DNA from: Paraphoma chrysanthemicola
Taxonomy: Eukaryota; Ascomycota; Dothideomycetes; Pleosporales; Phaeosphaeriaceae
Assembly (NCBI GenBank): GCA_020744225.1
Contig: JAGMWG010000008.1
Location: forward strand, 1 to 64,000
Reading direction: 5' to 3'
Length of the DNA stretch: 64,000 nucleotides
This document shows positions 1 to 10,305 of this stretch, piece by piece. The notes under the pieces are model-generated. The model saw nothing but the letters and a program-made list of their open reading frames with translations. It was not told the DNA's origin and searched no databases. Every line of letters begins with the position of its first letter. Position 1 is the first letter of the stretch. The position numbers and the translations under genes are program-made.

Positions 1-2350
1 GCTGCAAGACTAGTCTAGATATAGTCTATTGTCTGCACCTAAGCAGTAGAGAGCCAAAGTCTGTATATCTTGTACGTATTCTAGCTAAAACGCTAACATA
101 CCTGCTATAATTAGAAGATGTAGTAGAGAAACTAGTTAAGGTATAAGCAGTATCTAGATCGTGTAGCCTATCGCTAGAGTAGCTCAAATAGGTATACATA
201 GAAATGCTAGCTCTAGCTGCGTAACTAGTAATACATAACCTATAGTATGTACACTAACGTCTCTTTGCACTAGTCTAGTATAAGTCTAGTAAGTTTAATT
301 AGCTTCTGCAACCTCGCCTTAGAAGTAGAACAGCTAATCCACTCTATACAGTTCTAGGATCTTAGGTAAAAGTCTTTATTACAGTAGGAGAGTATTATTA
401 ATATAGATACGATTAAGTAGAGTAGCCTGTACATAAACTATTAGAGCTATTTATAACCATAAAGCTAGTCTGTGTTCTTATTATGCTCTAACTCCTTACT
501 AAGAGAAGTAGACTCTTACGTCTTATTAGTAAGTCGTGTTTCTTTCTTAGTCTCTATCTTAAGAAGAGCGACAGCTTTAGAGTCTAGTTCTCCTACGCGC
601 AGGCTTTGTATACTAGTATGTAGTTTAGTACTTTACCTAGAATACGTTTGAGTCGTATCTACACGCTAATATCTGCTTACATTACTCTTGTATACTACCT
701 ATTGCTAAAGAGTGCAAGATATATTACTTCTTTCTATCTTCTCTCCTCTTCTCTAGTGTACTTTTCTAAGGTAAGTCTAATAGGTAGCCTAGCTTACCCC
801 TAAATAGGCGCAATATTTGCAGTAGTAGCTAGAAATTAGTGTTACTAAGAAGTCTAAAGGTAGCAATCTGTTAGAAAGTAGAACTACATCGCTATTAATT
901 TGCGAGATAGAGAGATTCTAGTATTTAGCTACAATAGTCTTACATAAGCGGCCTAGAATATTATAATAGTCTTAGAGGTAGTTATACAAGGTCTTAAGTA
1001 GGATTACGCTCTTGCAGAGGCAGTAGAGTAGGTGTCTATATTGTAAGAGGTAGGTGATAATATTAGACAGGAAAGATGTGTTAACCTAGTAGTTGTACGT
1101 TAGAAAAGAAAAACGTAATTAGGCACCTAAACTAGAATAGCTCTATCTTAGTTGTCTCTAGATCGCTAGTGTATACAGTCTAAGAGTATCGCATAGCAGC
1201 TATAGAGTAGTAGAAATTAACTATACGTTATTGCGTTGTTAGGTAATAAGATAATAGCTTAAGTAAAGTAAAGGCGGATGTGACAAGGGAATAATTAAGA
1301 CTTATTGTTAATCTTGTTTATTTCGCTTGCACGGTTAGCGCTACGCCTCTACTTTAATTATTTTCTCTACAGTAGTAGAGTAAAACCTTTTAGCTTTAAG
1401 GCTTTATTTATATATAGTTAATTCTACCTAACATAGACATCTTCCTATAGAGATCTTCTTAAAGTTTACCTTCTCTAGAGATAGCGCAGCTTAAAACAAT
1501 ATGTTAGGTAATCTTGTTGTTGCTTTAGTGCTTGTGATAATAATCGTAGTGCATTGACTATAACACTAGCCTCAAAGTAGTTAGCTTTAGGGGCTGAACT
1601 GGATCTAAGGCCAAAAGTAGCGAAAATAGAGTGCTGGTTCAGGAATCAGGCCTATGTTAGAGTAGTCGCATAGATGTAGAAGAGAAGACTGTTATTAAGC
1701 TTTAAGTATGTTTACTAAGTATAGTTAAAGTTTATAAAGTTTGCGTGCACGAACTCTTTGCTCCTAGAAGTAAGCGCTGCTTCGTAGTTTAGTTTACTTC
1801 TGCTAGTCTTTGCACCTAGGAGTAACCTAATCTAACGCTAGTAGTACAGTTTTAAGGCATAGTATACAGTGCGTACAGGCTAGAAAAAAGTTAATATTAA
1901 TTTAATATTAATATTCCTAATAGTATTAGCAGAGTTATATAGGACTTAAGTCTAATATAGCTAGCAGAGCTAGGACTGTTCTGTTTAGGAAGAAGGAGGT
2001 ATTTATAATTCCTAGAGGAAAGACACCTTTTCTTCTTAGGCCGTTAGGTATACGACATATTCTTGGACTCGGCATAAAACTATGCTATTACTTTCTTAGT
2101 TCTTGCTATCTGCATAGGTTCATGAATAGAAAAGGAATAACAGATTTTGACAGAAGGAAGCAGATAATCTATTTAGTGTAGTGTAAGGGGTAGGGTTGTT
2201 ACAATAACAAGAAAAGAACAAAGAAGTATAATGTCTTGACTTTACTAATTAAGAGATTGTTCTTACATAATATAAGTTTGTTTGACTAATAGTAAAAGAA
2301 GCAAAGAGTATTCTATCACTCTAGAGCAAGTACAGAGTAAGTCTAAAGTA
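1..2350. repeat. AT-rich, RIP-like repeat block without genes
   Basis: This stretch is strongly enriched in TpA and poor in CpA and TpG, while some CpG remains. No open frame longer than about 60 codons is seen in the first 2.3 kb on either strand. That pattern is the usual result of repeat-induced point mutation (CpA to TpA) of a transposable element in Pezizomycotina. Base composition changes abruptly near 2350 to the roughly 50% GC of the gene-bearing part. No reverse transcriptase, integrase or transposase motif could be read, so the element class is not directly shown. A short AT palindrome-like tract lies at 1891-1914. Confidence 0.75.
1279..2203 (+). mobile_element. Candidate 3' LTR of a degraded retroelement
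   Basis: A purine-rich run (AGTAAAGGCGGA, ending at 1278) resembles a polypurine tract and is followed at once by TGTGACA. At 2197-2203 lies TGTTACA, which differs from the reverse complement of the start (TGTCACA) by one C-to-T change in a CpA context, exactly the change RIP makes. This would give an LTR of about 925 bp, with the internal part of the element to the left of the window. The second LTR and a target-site duplication are not in view, so the call rests on the termini alone. Confidence 0.3.
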
Positions 2351-2972
2351 AAATAATGATTCAGAAAATAGAATTTCTAAGTTTATTCTCTTGAGTAGCC
2401 ATTGACTTCGATTGGAGGCAGCTCTTCCGTGTTGACTTAGCTTCAGCTCTGTTGAGTCGAAACTGAACATTGGGCACATGGAAACCATAAGATGCCACGC
2501 ACTTTTCTCGTTCCAGGTATAGTAATTCACACTTGGCAGGCCCTCCTGAAGGCTCTTGCATACGTCTATGGCTTTGGCACGAACGCTATGATACACTGAA
2601 GGCCTCTTAGCCACTACATATGCAATACATGTAGAGCTCGACGAGCATTTGGAACCATTCGCGCTGCCCTTATGTGAATTTGTGACGTGTTGTTCCATTG
2701 GAGGTGTTAACGTGCTGGGTGCTACACGACCAATCAATCCGTACATAGAATTAAGTCGCAAAGTAAGCTACGATTCATAGGGGTCAAAGAAAAGAAATTC
2801 TGGCGCGGCCAGAAACAGATGAACGTTAATAATTGAATGCATTCGCTACTTCTAAGTCTCCGAGCGGTATCAAATCCATTTAATTACATCCTGAACCGCG
2901 CACACCACATCCTCCTCATCCTCTGACCAGTCCCTCAACATCTTATCTTATTGCCGGCATTGACAAAACTGT
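2351..2972. other. Spacer with no confident gene
   Basis: Composition is normal here. The minus strand holds a 146-codon open frame (2321-2761) with no recognisable domain that runs into the AT-rich block. I do not call it a gene. The segment also contains the 3' flank of the permease that ends at 2973. Confidence 0.4.
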
Positions 2973-4945
2973 TCAAACAGACTCGAACTCGTCGCGGTCG
3001 TTCTTGGGCTTGATCTCATGGTTTGGACCTGAGTGCGCCTGGATGTATGCAGCTTCGCCCGCGGCGATGTGGTCGGGAAGAGGTGGGATACCGTTTGGTG
3101 GGAAGAGCTTCTTCGCTCGCCAGGCCGCATGGCGCATCTTGCCCGAGAACAACGCCTCGCAGCACTCGATGGGCACTGCCTTGGTTTCGGGAACCCAGAC
3201 GTAGGTGAATACGCTTTAAAGAATGTTAGCTCTCTGATGAACCACTTTGTTTGACTAGTGCAAAACTTACGCAGTCAAGAAGCAGAGAACTGAGAAGAAA
3301 AAGAACACTCCGTTTGCGCCCATGGCAGAGGCCCTCATGTACGGGAAAGCCAGTGTGAGGATGAACTAATCACGCATGGTCAGCGCAAGACAGGTACAAT
3401 TGCAAGCAGAGGGACATACGCTGAAGAACCACTGCAGAGAGGCGGCAAAGGCACCAGTGATGGGCCTGAGTCGGGCTGGGAAGATTTCTGAGGCGACGAT
3501 CCACGGTAGACCGTTTCCACCAAAACTCCAGACTGCGTTATTGTCAGCTGCTGCAGCTTGTAGCGAAGATTCGCGGAGACATACAGATTCCGTAAAGCAT
3601 AATCATTGCGGTTGCACCGGTACCGGCGGCCTTGGTCGAGGCCGGAAGAGGAATTACGGATGTATCGCCGACAGTTGAGAAGATTGCAATGTATAACAGT
3701 GTCAGGGAGCATGCCGTGGCGGAGATGAGCCAGGGAACTCGACGTCCAGTGCGATCCACCTGAGGGTTGCGTCAGTCTGGTGGAGAGGGTAAAATGAGTG
3801 TTTCGATGGACTCACGATGAACGCATAAAAGGCAATAGCTGCGGTCGATCGGCAGACGCCGTAGATCCCAGTGTATAGCGCAACGTCGCTGATGAGGAGC
3901 GACTTGAAGAGAATCGGCGAATAGTAGCTGGAATATCAGCAATGCGTCTCCTCGATCGTGGGAGCACAACTCACTTGATGGTAATGGAGCCGGACCAGTT
4001 CTGGAACAAGAACATACCAACGATCACGGCACTAAGCAATGGTCAGCATGTGCAAGATTGTTACGATCAAGCAACGTACAGTCGATACTTCATGCTCGAA
4101 GTCTTCAATTCGGCCGAAGAACCACGTAGGAGCGCCACCCAGCCAGTCTGGCCGTTGGATAGCCTTTCTTCTTCCTCCAATCTAGCCTCGATTCTGCCAA
4201 CTTCCTCGAGCATGTACTGATGTTCGGCGGGGAGCTGGCGGAGATAGCAGAGGTTCTTGATGGCTTGTTCCCTCTTACCCTTGCGCCAGAGCAAGGTAGG
4301 CGACTCTCGGAGGAAAATCGTTCCAATGGCCAATGCAGCTCCGGGAATGATTTGAACAGCCATGGGGATGCGGAATGTGATTGACGACTTCGTGCCCAGA
4401 TTTTGGTTGATGCCGTAGTTGATCCAAAAGCCGACCAAAGAGCCGACCTGGTATGCCACGTCGAAATAACCAGTCAACTGTCCGCGGATGGCGGTGGGAG
4501 CGACCTCGGCAATGTAGGATGGAATAATGCCAGTCAAGGCACCAACGCCGAAACCGGTCAAGACGCGACCTGCATACATCATTGGCATGCTCGAAGTAGT
4601 CGCCGTCATCAGGATAGCACCGACGAGGAAGATGGTGCAGGTGAGCTGCATCGCCTTGATGCGGCCGAGGGACTCGCTGGATGGCCAAGCAAAGAGCGAT
4701 CCAAAGAAACCTGCCGCGAGGTAGGACGAGGTGATATTTGACGTAGTGGCTGTCCTAGCAGCGGCAGACATGGTCTTGAGACCAAAATGCTCCTGGAAGC
4801 TCTGACGGGCAAGCGTCGTGCCAAAGAAGGAGCCATCGTAACCGAATGTGAGAGCTCCAAAGGACGCGATAATCGCAAGTGTGTAAATTCGCCAGTTGTA
4901 CACCTCTGGAGGTGTTGGGCGGTCTTCGACGATTCCGAAACCCAT
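2973..4945 (-). CDS. MFS sugar/quinate-type permease
   Basis: A proton-coupled sugar or polyol uptake carrier of the plasma membrane (MFS sugar porter family). The N-terminus (VEDRPTPPEVYNWR, then FGYDGSFFGTT) closely follows the pattern of fungal quinate permeases such as QutD, although such proteins transport varied sugars and the substrate cannot be read. Membrane segments are spread over about six exons. The first exon runs from 4945 to about 4080 and contains the loop GRIKAMQ and GVGALTGIIPSYIAEVAPTAIRG. Later exons carry VDRTGRRVPW and the C-terminal VPIECCEALF. Introns with GT donors lie near 4078, 3953 and 3817, with further ones downstream. It is divergent from the SDR at 5264, and the shared 318-bp spacer holds a CGG array. 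Confidence 0.85.
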
Positions 4946-5067
4946 CTTGATTGATGCTCGAATGGATAGTGTTTGATGATGGTAGGGATGAAGGCCCGTT
5001 CTGGAAACCTGGGGAATAACTATATATGAAAGGCCTGCACGTCTAGGCCCCGTATTTGCCGAGGCGT

Positions 5068-5139
5068 GATCGGCCCCGGATTCGGCCCCGGATTCGGATC
5101 GGCATTCGGTTCGGTCCGAGATTCGGCCTCCTCCGAAGG
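5068..5139. promoter_or_regulatory. CGG-repeat array in divergent promoter
   Basis: The spacer between the permease and the SDR contains CGGCCCCGGATT twice in tandem (5071-5094), several ATTCGG units and a palindromic TCGGTCCGA at 5111-5119. CGG triplets in direct, inverted or everted pairs are the known half-sites of Zn2Cys6 regulators. Two such regulators are encoded nearby (11849-15088 and 32222-34589). Which of them binds is unknown. Confidence 0.45.
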
Positions 5140-5263
5140 CGGGCGCAAAGTCGTAGTGCTTCTGGCTGTAAAGGGCACAGTGACGCGCCGATTCCTGTTT
5201 AGACGCGTCCTCCTCGTTTCTCCATCACTGCCCCGCCAATTCATACCTTGAAACGCTTCCACA

Positions 5264-6441
5264 ATGGTCAATCTCGAATCCTTTGGCTTGTCTTCGCTAT
5301 TTTCCGTCGAAGGAAAAGTAAGTTCATCGCGGCGCAGACTTGCAGCCGCTAACAGGTCTAGACTGTGGTCATAACTGGAGGAGGTTCAGGCCTGGGAAAA
5401 GGCACGTAGTGTTGCACGATTGTTGCGTTGGTCCTCGCTGACATCCTCCCTCAGCAATCGCCGGCGGTTTTGCGTTCAACGGTGCCAAGGTTTACATTGT
5501 GGGGAGACGAGCGGATGTCCTGAAGGCGGCGGCAGACGACATCAATGCGTCAAGTCGGGGCAAGGTCATACCGTGAGCGAACCCCGCCTCGATCCCTCTT
5601 TCTCGAGAGTGCTGACATTATTCAGACTACCCGGCGATGTTGGCTCTAAACAAAAAGTCGATGACTTCGTGACTGCGCTGGAGAAGCTCGAGGACCACGT
5701 CGATGTGTTGATCAACTGTGCTGGCATAAATCGTCCCTGGAAACCCGAGGCATCAGCGTTTGACGGTCAACACAACGATCCCGATGCAGTTGAGAAGCTG
5801 CTGTGGCATGGTCTCGACGATGAAGCATTACAGTCGACCTACTCAATCAACGTCAACGGTGTCTACTTTACCAGCACGAGGATGGTTCCCCTCTTGCGAA
5901 AGGGTTCAGCTCCGACGGTGATCGTCATTGCTTCTATAGCAGGACTGATGCTACAACGGCAAGTCATCACACATTGTCCGCTTGCAATCCTGAGCTAATG
6001 TAACCCAGGACCGTTGGAGCATTGTCGTACCCCATCTCCAAAGCAGCGACACTACACTGCGCAAGTCTGCTCGCCTCGCGATTCACACCGTAAGTTCCAC
6101 GTCGCAACATTCGAGGTTTCGTGTGCTGATGCACCTTCAACAGATTCAAGATACGGGTCAACACGGTTCTGCCCGGAATATTCCCCTCCGAAATGACTGG
6201 TGTTTCCGCGAAACCTGATCTGAGCGATCTGATCGAATCGAATCCCCAAGCGGCAAAGGCCGTGGCGCGAAGCCCATCTGGGCGAGCAGGAGCAGAAACA
6301 GAGATAGTCGGGCCTTGCCTCCTGTTGGCTTCGGCGGCGGGCGGGTACATGAACAACGCGAGACTCACAATTGATGGCGGACGCTTGATGGCAGCTGGAT
6401 CAAACGACGGTGTTCAGATGGAGGATTGGACGTATGTCTAG
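5264..6441 (+). CDS. Short-chain dehydrogenase/reductase
   Basis: NAD(P)-dependent oxidoreductase of the classical SDR family, about 300 residues and probably cytosolic. The cofactor motif TGGGSGLGKA is near residue 25. NCAG and the catalytic serine (VIVIASIAG) follow, then YPISK with the catalytic Tyr and Lys, and LPGIFPSEM after it. I read six exons: 5264-5317, 5362-5401, 5455-5572, 5626-5958, 6009-6089 and 6144-6441. Introns 2 and 4 must start with GC (GCACGT, GCAAGT) to keep these motifs in frame. The start of the protein (SLFSVEGKTVVITGGG) resembles RhlG/3-ketoacyl-reductase-like SDRs. In this setting a role in reducing a sugar or keto acid is plausible, but the substrate is not shown. 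Confidence 0.85.
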
Positions 6442-6887
6442 GGTCTGTGCAGTAAACTGGGAGGACCAGCGTCGTATGCGCGGAAATGTGGCAGAAACGA
6501 GACGCCTTGAGACGCGAAACGTAAGAATTTAGAATAGCGGAATCGGGAAATTTGGCTTCTCACTCGCTCGGCAGCATCTAGACTTCATTTGTTAGATTAA
6601 GACGCGGAAGTAGGGCTGCAACAGGGTGCCCTGGGTCGCCTCTCTTTTAGAGATTAGAACACGCATTTACGTCTCTACCTTTTTCATGTTTCCCTTAGAC
6701 CTCCGACAACCCGCACGTGAACACGTGAGGCGGGGGCGATTCGGGAACCCCGGCCGGCCCGAGACTTGGCGACTAACTCAATCCGAGAGCATAAAGCAAT
6801 ACAAGATGGTAGTGACGCATCTCAAGCGAAGCTGTGAACACTCGAAGCCAATTCTCAATTATCACCGCATTTGTTTGCGCCCTCACC
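6442..6887 (+). promoter_or_regulatory. Upstream region of the BNR gene with paired CACGTG boxes
   Basis: There is no gene here. Two CACGTG boxes sit 8 bp apart (6714-6719 and 6722-6727). About 15 bp further on is a CGG/CCG-rich stretch (6739-6764, TTCGGGAACCCCGG then CCGGCCCGAG) of the kind seen in the 5.1-kb array. CACGTG is a known bHLH site and CGG pairs suit Zn2Cys6 factors; binding is inferred only. The SDR terminator region must also lie here. Confidence 0.3.
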
Positions 6888-8305
6888 ATGTCTGCAGAAA
6901 ACGCCCCAAAAGTGCCGACGCTCGCCGAGTGCCCTCGCACCGACAAACCAGCGATAGTCACTCCAGAGACAGTTTCCAAGGATGATGAACGAGCTCCAGC
7001 AATCCACTGCACCAACATTGCCGTGGCTGGCGGTGTCAAGTATTCGACGTGGTTCGGAGGCTCTTACGAGGGCTCGACAGACACACAGATCTGGTTAGTG
7101 CGCTTTTTCTCACCCTGGAGCGCTTGACTATTTGCATCGAGGCTAAAAGACATGGGCAGGTTCTCCAAGAATATCAATGGCAAGTGGACCAAGCCTCGGG
7201 GAATCGCTGGTAATAAAGAGGGCGAGGAAATTGTGTATTGGAATCCAGTGCTCTTCATTCCAGACCGCTCGCGGCCACAACAACTCCACGTCTTTTTCAA
7301 AAAGTTCACGCCAATTCCCGTCTGGGTCACGTTCTGGACAAGCAGCGATGATGGCGGAGAAACCTGGTCCGAACCGAGGGAGCTTGTTCCTGGATTAGAC
7401 GGAAAGAGAGGAAGAGGGCCGCAAAAGAATCCGCCGATCGTATTGAGCAATGGCGATTGGCTCGCAGCGGGTTCGTATGAGGTTACCAACCCGCCGGGCA
7501 GTGAAGCCTACGGTGTATGGGTATGTTCTCTCAGTATTCCTCCACCTCTCAAAGCAATGGCTCACCTCATTTGCAGGATGCATGGACGGACATCGCGCCT
7601 AAACCTGGGCCTGGCGACGACTTCGAGCAAGGCGACAAGTGGATCCGGTCCGATCTCATCGAGCTACCCGCTGATCGCGGAAAGGCCAACGGCAGCTTCC
7701 CCGGAGAGGGCGTCATTCAACCCGGCACATGGGAGTCAAAAGGAAAGCCAGGCAGTTGTCACCTGACGATGCGATCCAGTGTTGGGTGCATTATCCAAGC
7801 GGACTCGACCGACTATGGCCGAACGTGGGGACCAGCGTACAGGACATCGCTGCCCAACAACAACTCGGGTCATTGCGTGACGACCTTGCGGGATGGACGA
7901 GTTGTCTGGTGAGTCTGCATTTTGATCGTGCAAGGATTGGGTGATCTGACTCAATACAAGGGCCGGCAACTATGAAACGCGTAATTGGGGCCCGCGAACA
8001 CCGCTGTGTCTTGCGATCAGCGACGATGATGGCAAGACATGGAAGCTTTGGGCAACACTCGAGGACGCGCCGCCACCCGAGGATTTCAAGAAAGTCATTG
8101 CCTTGGAGACGGGCATCGTGAATGATGGAAGATCAGAGTTTTCGTAAGTGTCTTGGGGGAAGAGAGGCGACGTTTGTTGCTGACTGGCATACACAGGTAC
8201 CCTTGCTTAGTGCCTACGGAGGAAGACGACGAGGACGGAGTTTGGGTCTCGTGGACGTGGCAGCGACGAGGGATTATGGTTGCCAGAGTCGTCGATGGAC
8301 AATGA
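6888..8305 (+). CDS. BNR/Asp-box beta-propeller protein (sialidase superfamily)
   Basis: A roughly 380-residue protein of the BNR-repeat (sialidase-like) beta-propeller superfamily. Asp-box type motifs are visible: SSDDGGETWSEP, STDYGRTWGP and SDDDGKTWKLW. The block SLPNNNSGHC and the ending SEFSYPCLV are typical of the BNR_2-type proteins. I read five exons: 6888-7093, 7160 to about 7521, and three more, all with GT-AG introns. The ATG at 6888 (context CACCATGTC) is the first usable one in frame and no signal peptide follows, so the product looks cytosolic. Members of this fold include sialidases, ulvan lyases and rhamnose-glucuronate lyases (PL42/GH145). With uronic-acid genes around it, a lyase or hydrolase acting on imported oligomers is plausible; a true sialidase is less likely. 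Confidence 0.75.
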
Positions 8306-8805
8306 TTGAGATATCGTGGTGATGCATCCAGTGGTAAATGAATTAGGCAGCATGCTCGGTGGCCATTACTACTACCATGACCTGTGGACCTGCTGCTTAT
8401 AAAACAGTCAGTGGCGAGCTATGGTTCCACGTAGTACAGGAGTAGTAGAGGCAAAATATCAAAAGCGGATACTGCTACTGTCACGTAGTCGTCAAGAAGT
8501 GCAAGAACTGTCGTTAGGACGCGATTTTATGCGTAATTGCCAATGTACAAAAACACTTCCATGCCTCGGCAGTTTCCTATTCAAGAATTACTAGTAGTAG
8601 TGAGCTCGCCGCTGTACTACTGCTACGGAGTGCAATATGATTGCTCATCTTGGCTATGACCTGAGCGGAGAATCACGAATTAAAGAATGGCCGCACCGTT
8701 GATTAACTATCTGGCTGACACAATGTAATCACTGCAACAAGAGAAAACGAATAATCATGCATAGATACGTCCAACTTTTGTAATTACTCCATTGATCCCT
8801 GCTAT
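8306..8805. other. Convergent spacer, no gene seen
   Basis: This lies between the 3' ends of the BNR gene and the minus-strand oxidoreductase. It contains scattered GTAGTA/ACTACT runs and is moderately AT-rich. Terminators for both genes must be here. No RNA gene or further open frame is seen. Confidence 0.4.
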
Positions 8806-9927
8806 CTAGTGGCTCTTTTCATACCCGTCTGCCATGACTTTTAGAATGTCGCTAAGCATGCTAATCTCCTCCCGCGAGTCTAGCACGGTAGTCTTGACCT
8901 CCGCGTCGCCGCTTAGGCAGCGATGCAGCTCCTTAAACATCAATGTGTAGTAGTCCTCGTATGTCGGCCGGATCGTCTCTTCTGAAAAGTCGCCGTTGGG
9001 GTGTCTCGAGAGGGTGGTCATGGTGATTGGCAAGCCTTTGATGTATGGTGAATCAAAGGCGAGCTTGATCCGCTGGTGTTGTGCCAGGACTTCGACGGTC
9101 GCATCTACAGACAAGACTGCGTCCTCGCCAGACTCATACGCAAGAACGAAGCCGTCGTACTGCAGCATAATCGACAAAAAGTTCCCCCGAGCACTTGGTA
9201 CGGCTGCAATGACATGGCGAGGAACGCCAAACAGCTCTCGCATCAGGCCCAAATCGTGCGGGGAGATGTGGAACTTGCAAGCTCGAATGTATTCCGCGAC
9301 CGGTGAGTTGTATTCGAGGCCCGTGTACTCTTCGAATTGGGTTGTGGCGACTTGCCGCCTTTCCGCCGAAGCTGATTCAGGGATGTCCGAGAAACGTTGT
9401 GAGTAGGTGCCGCTCTGGCTGATGATGCCGTCCTTGACTCTTGATGTGAAGTTGCGGAATCGGACATAGTTGATCTGCGCCGGATCCAATTTTTGCACGG
9501 CCTCCTTGAACCTCAAGAACGCGGTCGCATATCGTCTCATGTAACCGACAAAAACCAACTTGCCGGCGGCGACGCGTGCAGCCTCGATTTCGTCCGCTTC
9601 TCGCAAAGTCTGGGCCATTGGCTTTTCGATAAAGAGATGCTTGCCGGCCTTTAGACATTGTACTGCGTGTACGCTGTGGAATTCGTCGGAATGACAGATT
9701 AATACCATATCAACGTCGGTACACGCTGCCAGCATTTCCGGCACGTCTGTGAAGGAGCGGGGGATGTTGAACTTTCGCGCACAGTGCTCCACAGACTGCT
9801 TCGAAACATCTACTATCGCTGTGACCTCGTACAAGTGCGAGAGAAAGCGGAGGGTGGGCAGATGTGTGCACATTGCAATTTCCCCCGCGCCGATGAGAGC
9901 GACATTGATAACCTGACTGGTGGACAT
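8806..9927 (-). CDS. Gfo/Idh/MocA family oxidoreductase
   Basis: NAD(P)-dependent sugar or inositol dehydrogenase type, 373 residues in one exon. The Rossmann motif is G13-A-G-E-I-A, the family signature EKP is at 101-103 and a His-Asp pair (HDLG, 224-225) sits where the catalytic His lies in this family. Substrates in the family include glucose, inositol, aldoses and uronates, and the exact one cannot be read. No signal peptide, so cytosolic. It is divergent from a second member of the same family at 10306; the 378-bp spacer holds a 15-bp inverted repeat with CGG sites, so the two are probably expressed together. Confidence 0.85.
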   Translation of the reverse strand: MSTSQVINVALIGAGEIAMCTHLPTLRFLSHLYEVTAIVDVSKQSVEHCARKFNIPRSFTDVPEMLAACTDVDMVLICHSDEFHSVHAVQCLKAGKHLFIEKPMAQTLREADEIEAARVAAGKLVFVGYMRRYATAFLRFKEAVQKLDPAQINYVRFRNFTSRVKDGIISQSGTYSQRFSDIPESASAERRQVATTQFEEYTGLEYNSPVAEYIRACKFHISPHDLGLMRELFGVPRHVIAAVPSARGNFLSIMLQYDGFVLAYESGEDAVLSVDATVEVLAQHQRIKLAFDSPYIKGLPITMTTLSRHPNGDFSEETIRPTYEDYYTLMFKELHRCLSGDAEVKTTVLDSREEISMLSDILKVMADGYEKSH

Positions 9928-10096
9928 GTTGACGCACTTTGAGATGATCGTACGCGTGTGTAAGCCGTAGATTTGGGCGCTTCACAAATAGCAGAATGGC
10001 TGATATTTTTGGTCAAGATGTGTATCAAAGCGCAGGTGGATGAGATCATTAAAGTCCAGCAGTTCCGCACTGCCGGCCCGATGCCGAAGTATGGAG

Positions 10097-10232
10097 AGTG
10101 TCGGACCGGCACCGAGAAATGGGGACTGTGGGCCCCCGCAGCGGGGTACCTAACCTTATCCAGGGGCGACCGGAGTGGCGGGTTCGGTGAAGAAGAGATC
10201 CCGGTCTGCCACTCGGCTGCCGGTCCGACACT
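10097..10232. promoter_or_regulatory. Divergent promoter with 15-bp perfect inverted repeat containing CGGACCG
   Basis: AGTGTCGGACCGGCA at 10097-10111 is repeated as its exact reverse complement at 10218-10232. Each arm contains CGG-N-CCG, a compact inverted CGG pair that fits a Zn2Cys6 dimer site. One arm faces each of the two Gfo/Idh/MocA genes, so it may drive both. Further CGG triplets lie in between (10162-10202). Function is inferred from position and motif. Confidence 0.55.
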
Positions 10233-10305
10233 AACCCTTGATCCAGTCGGATGGAATACTTAGGCTTTGCTCTAAACTAGATCATCACCTGCACCTGCAA
10301 ACACG

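Noticed and set aside
3380..3712. 110-codon minus-strand frame within the permease
   Set aside because: Another frame of the permease exons that reads through introns.
5020..5271. 83-codon frame rich in Pro/Asn/Gly repeats
   Set aside because: It is a translation of the CGG promoter array and has no other support.
6834..6887. Signal peptide-like extension before the BNR protein
   Set aside because: The frame upstream of 6888 has only a GTG and then a stop at 6813-6815, so it cannot be an ordinary fungal start; the protein begins at ATG 6888.
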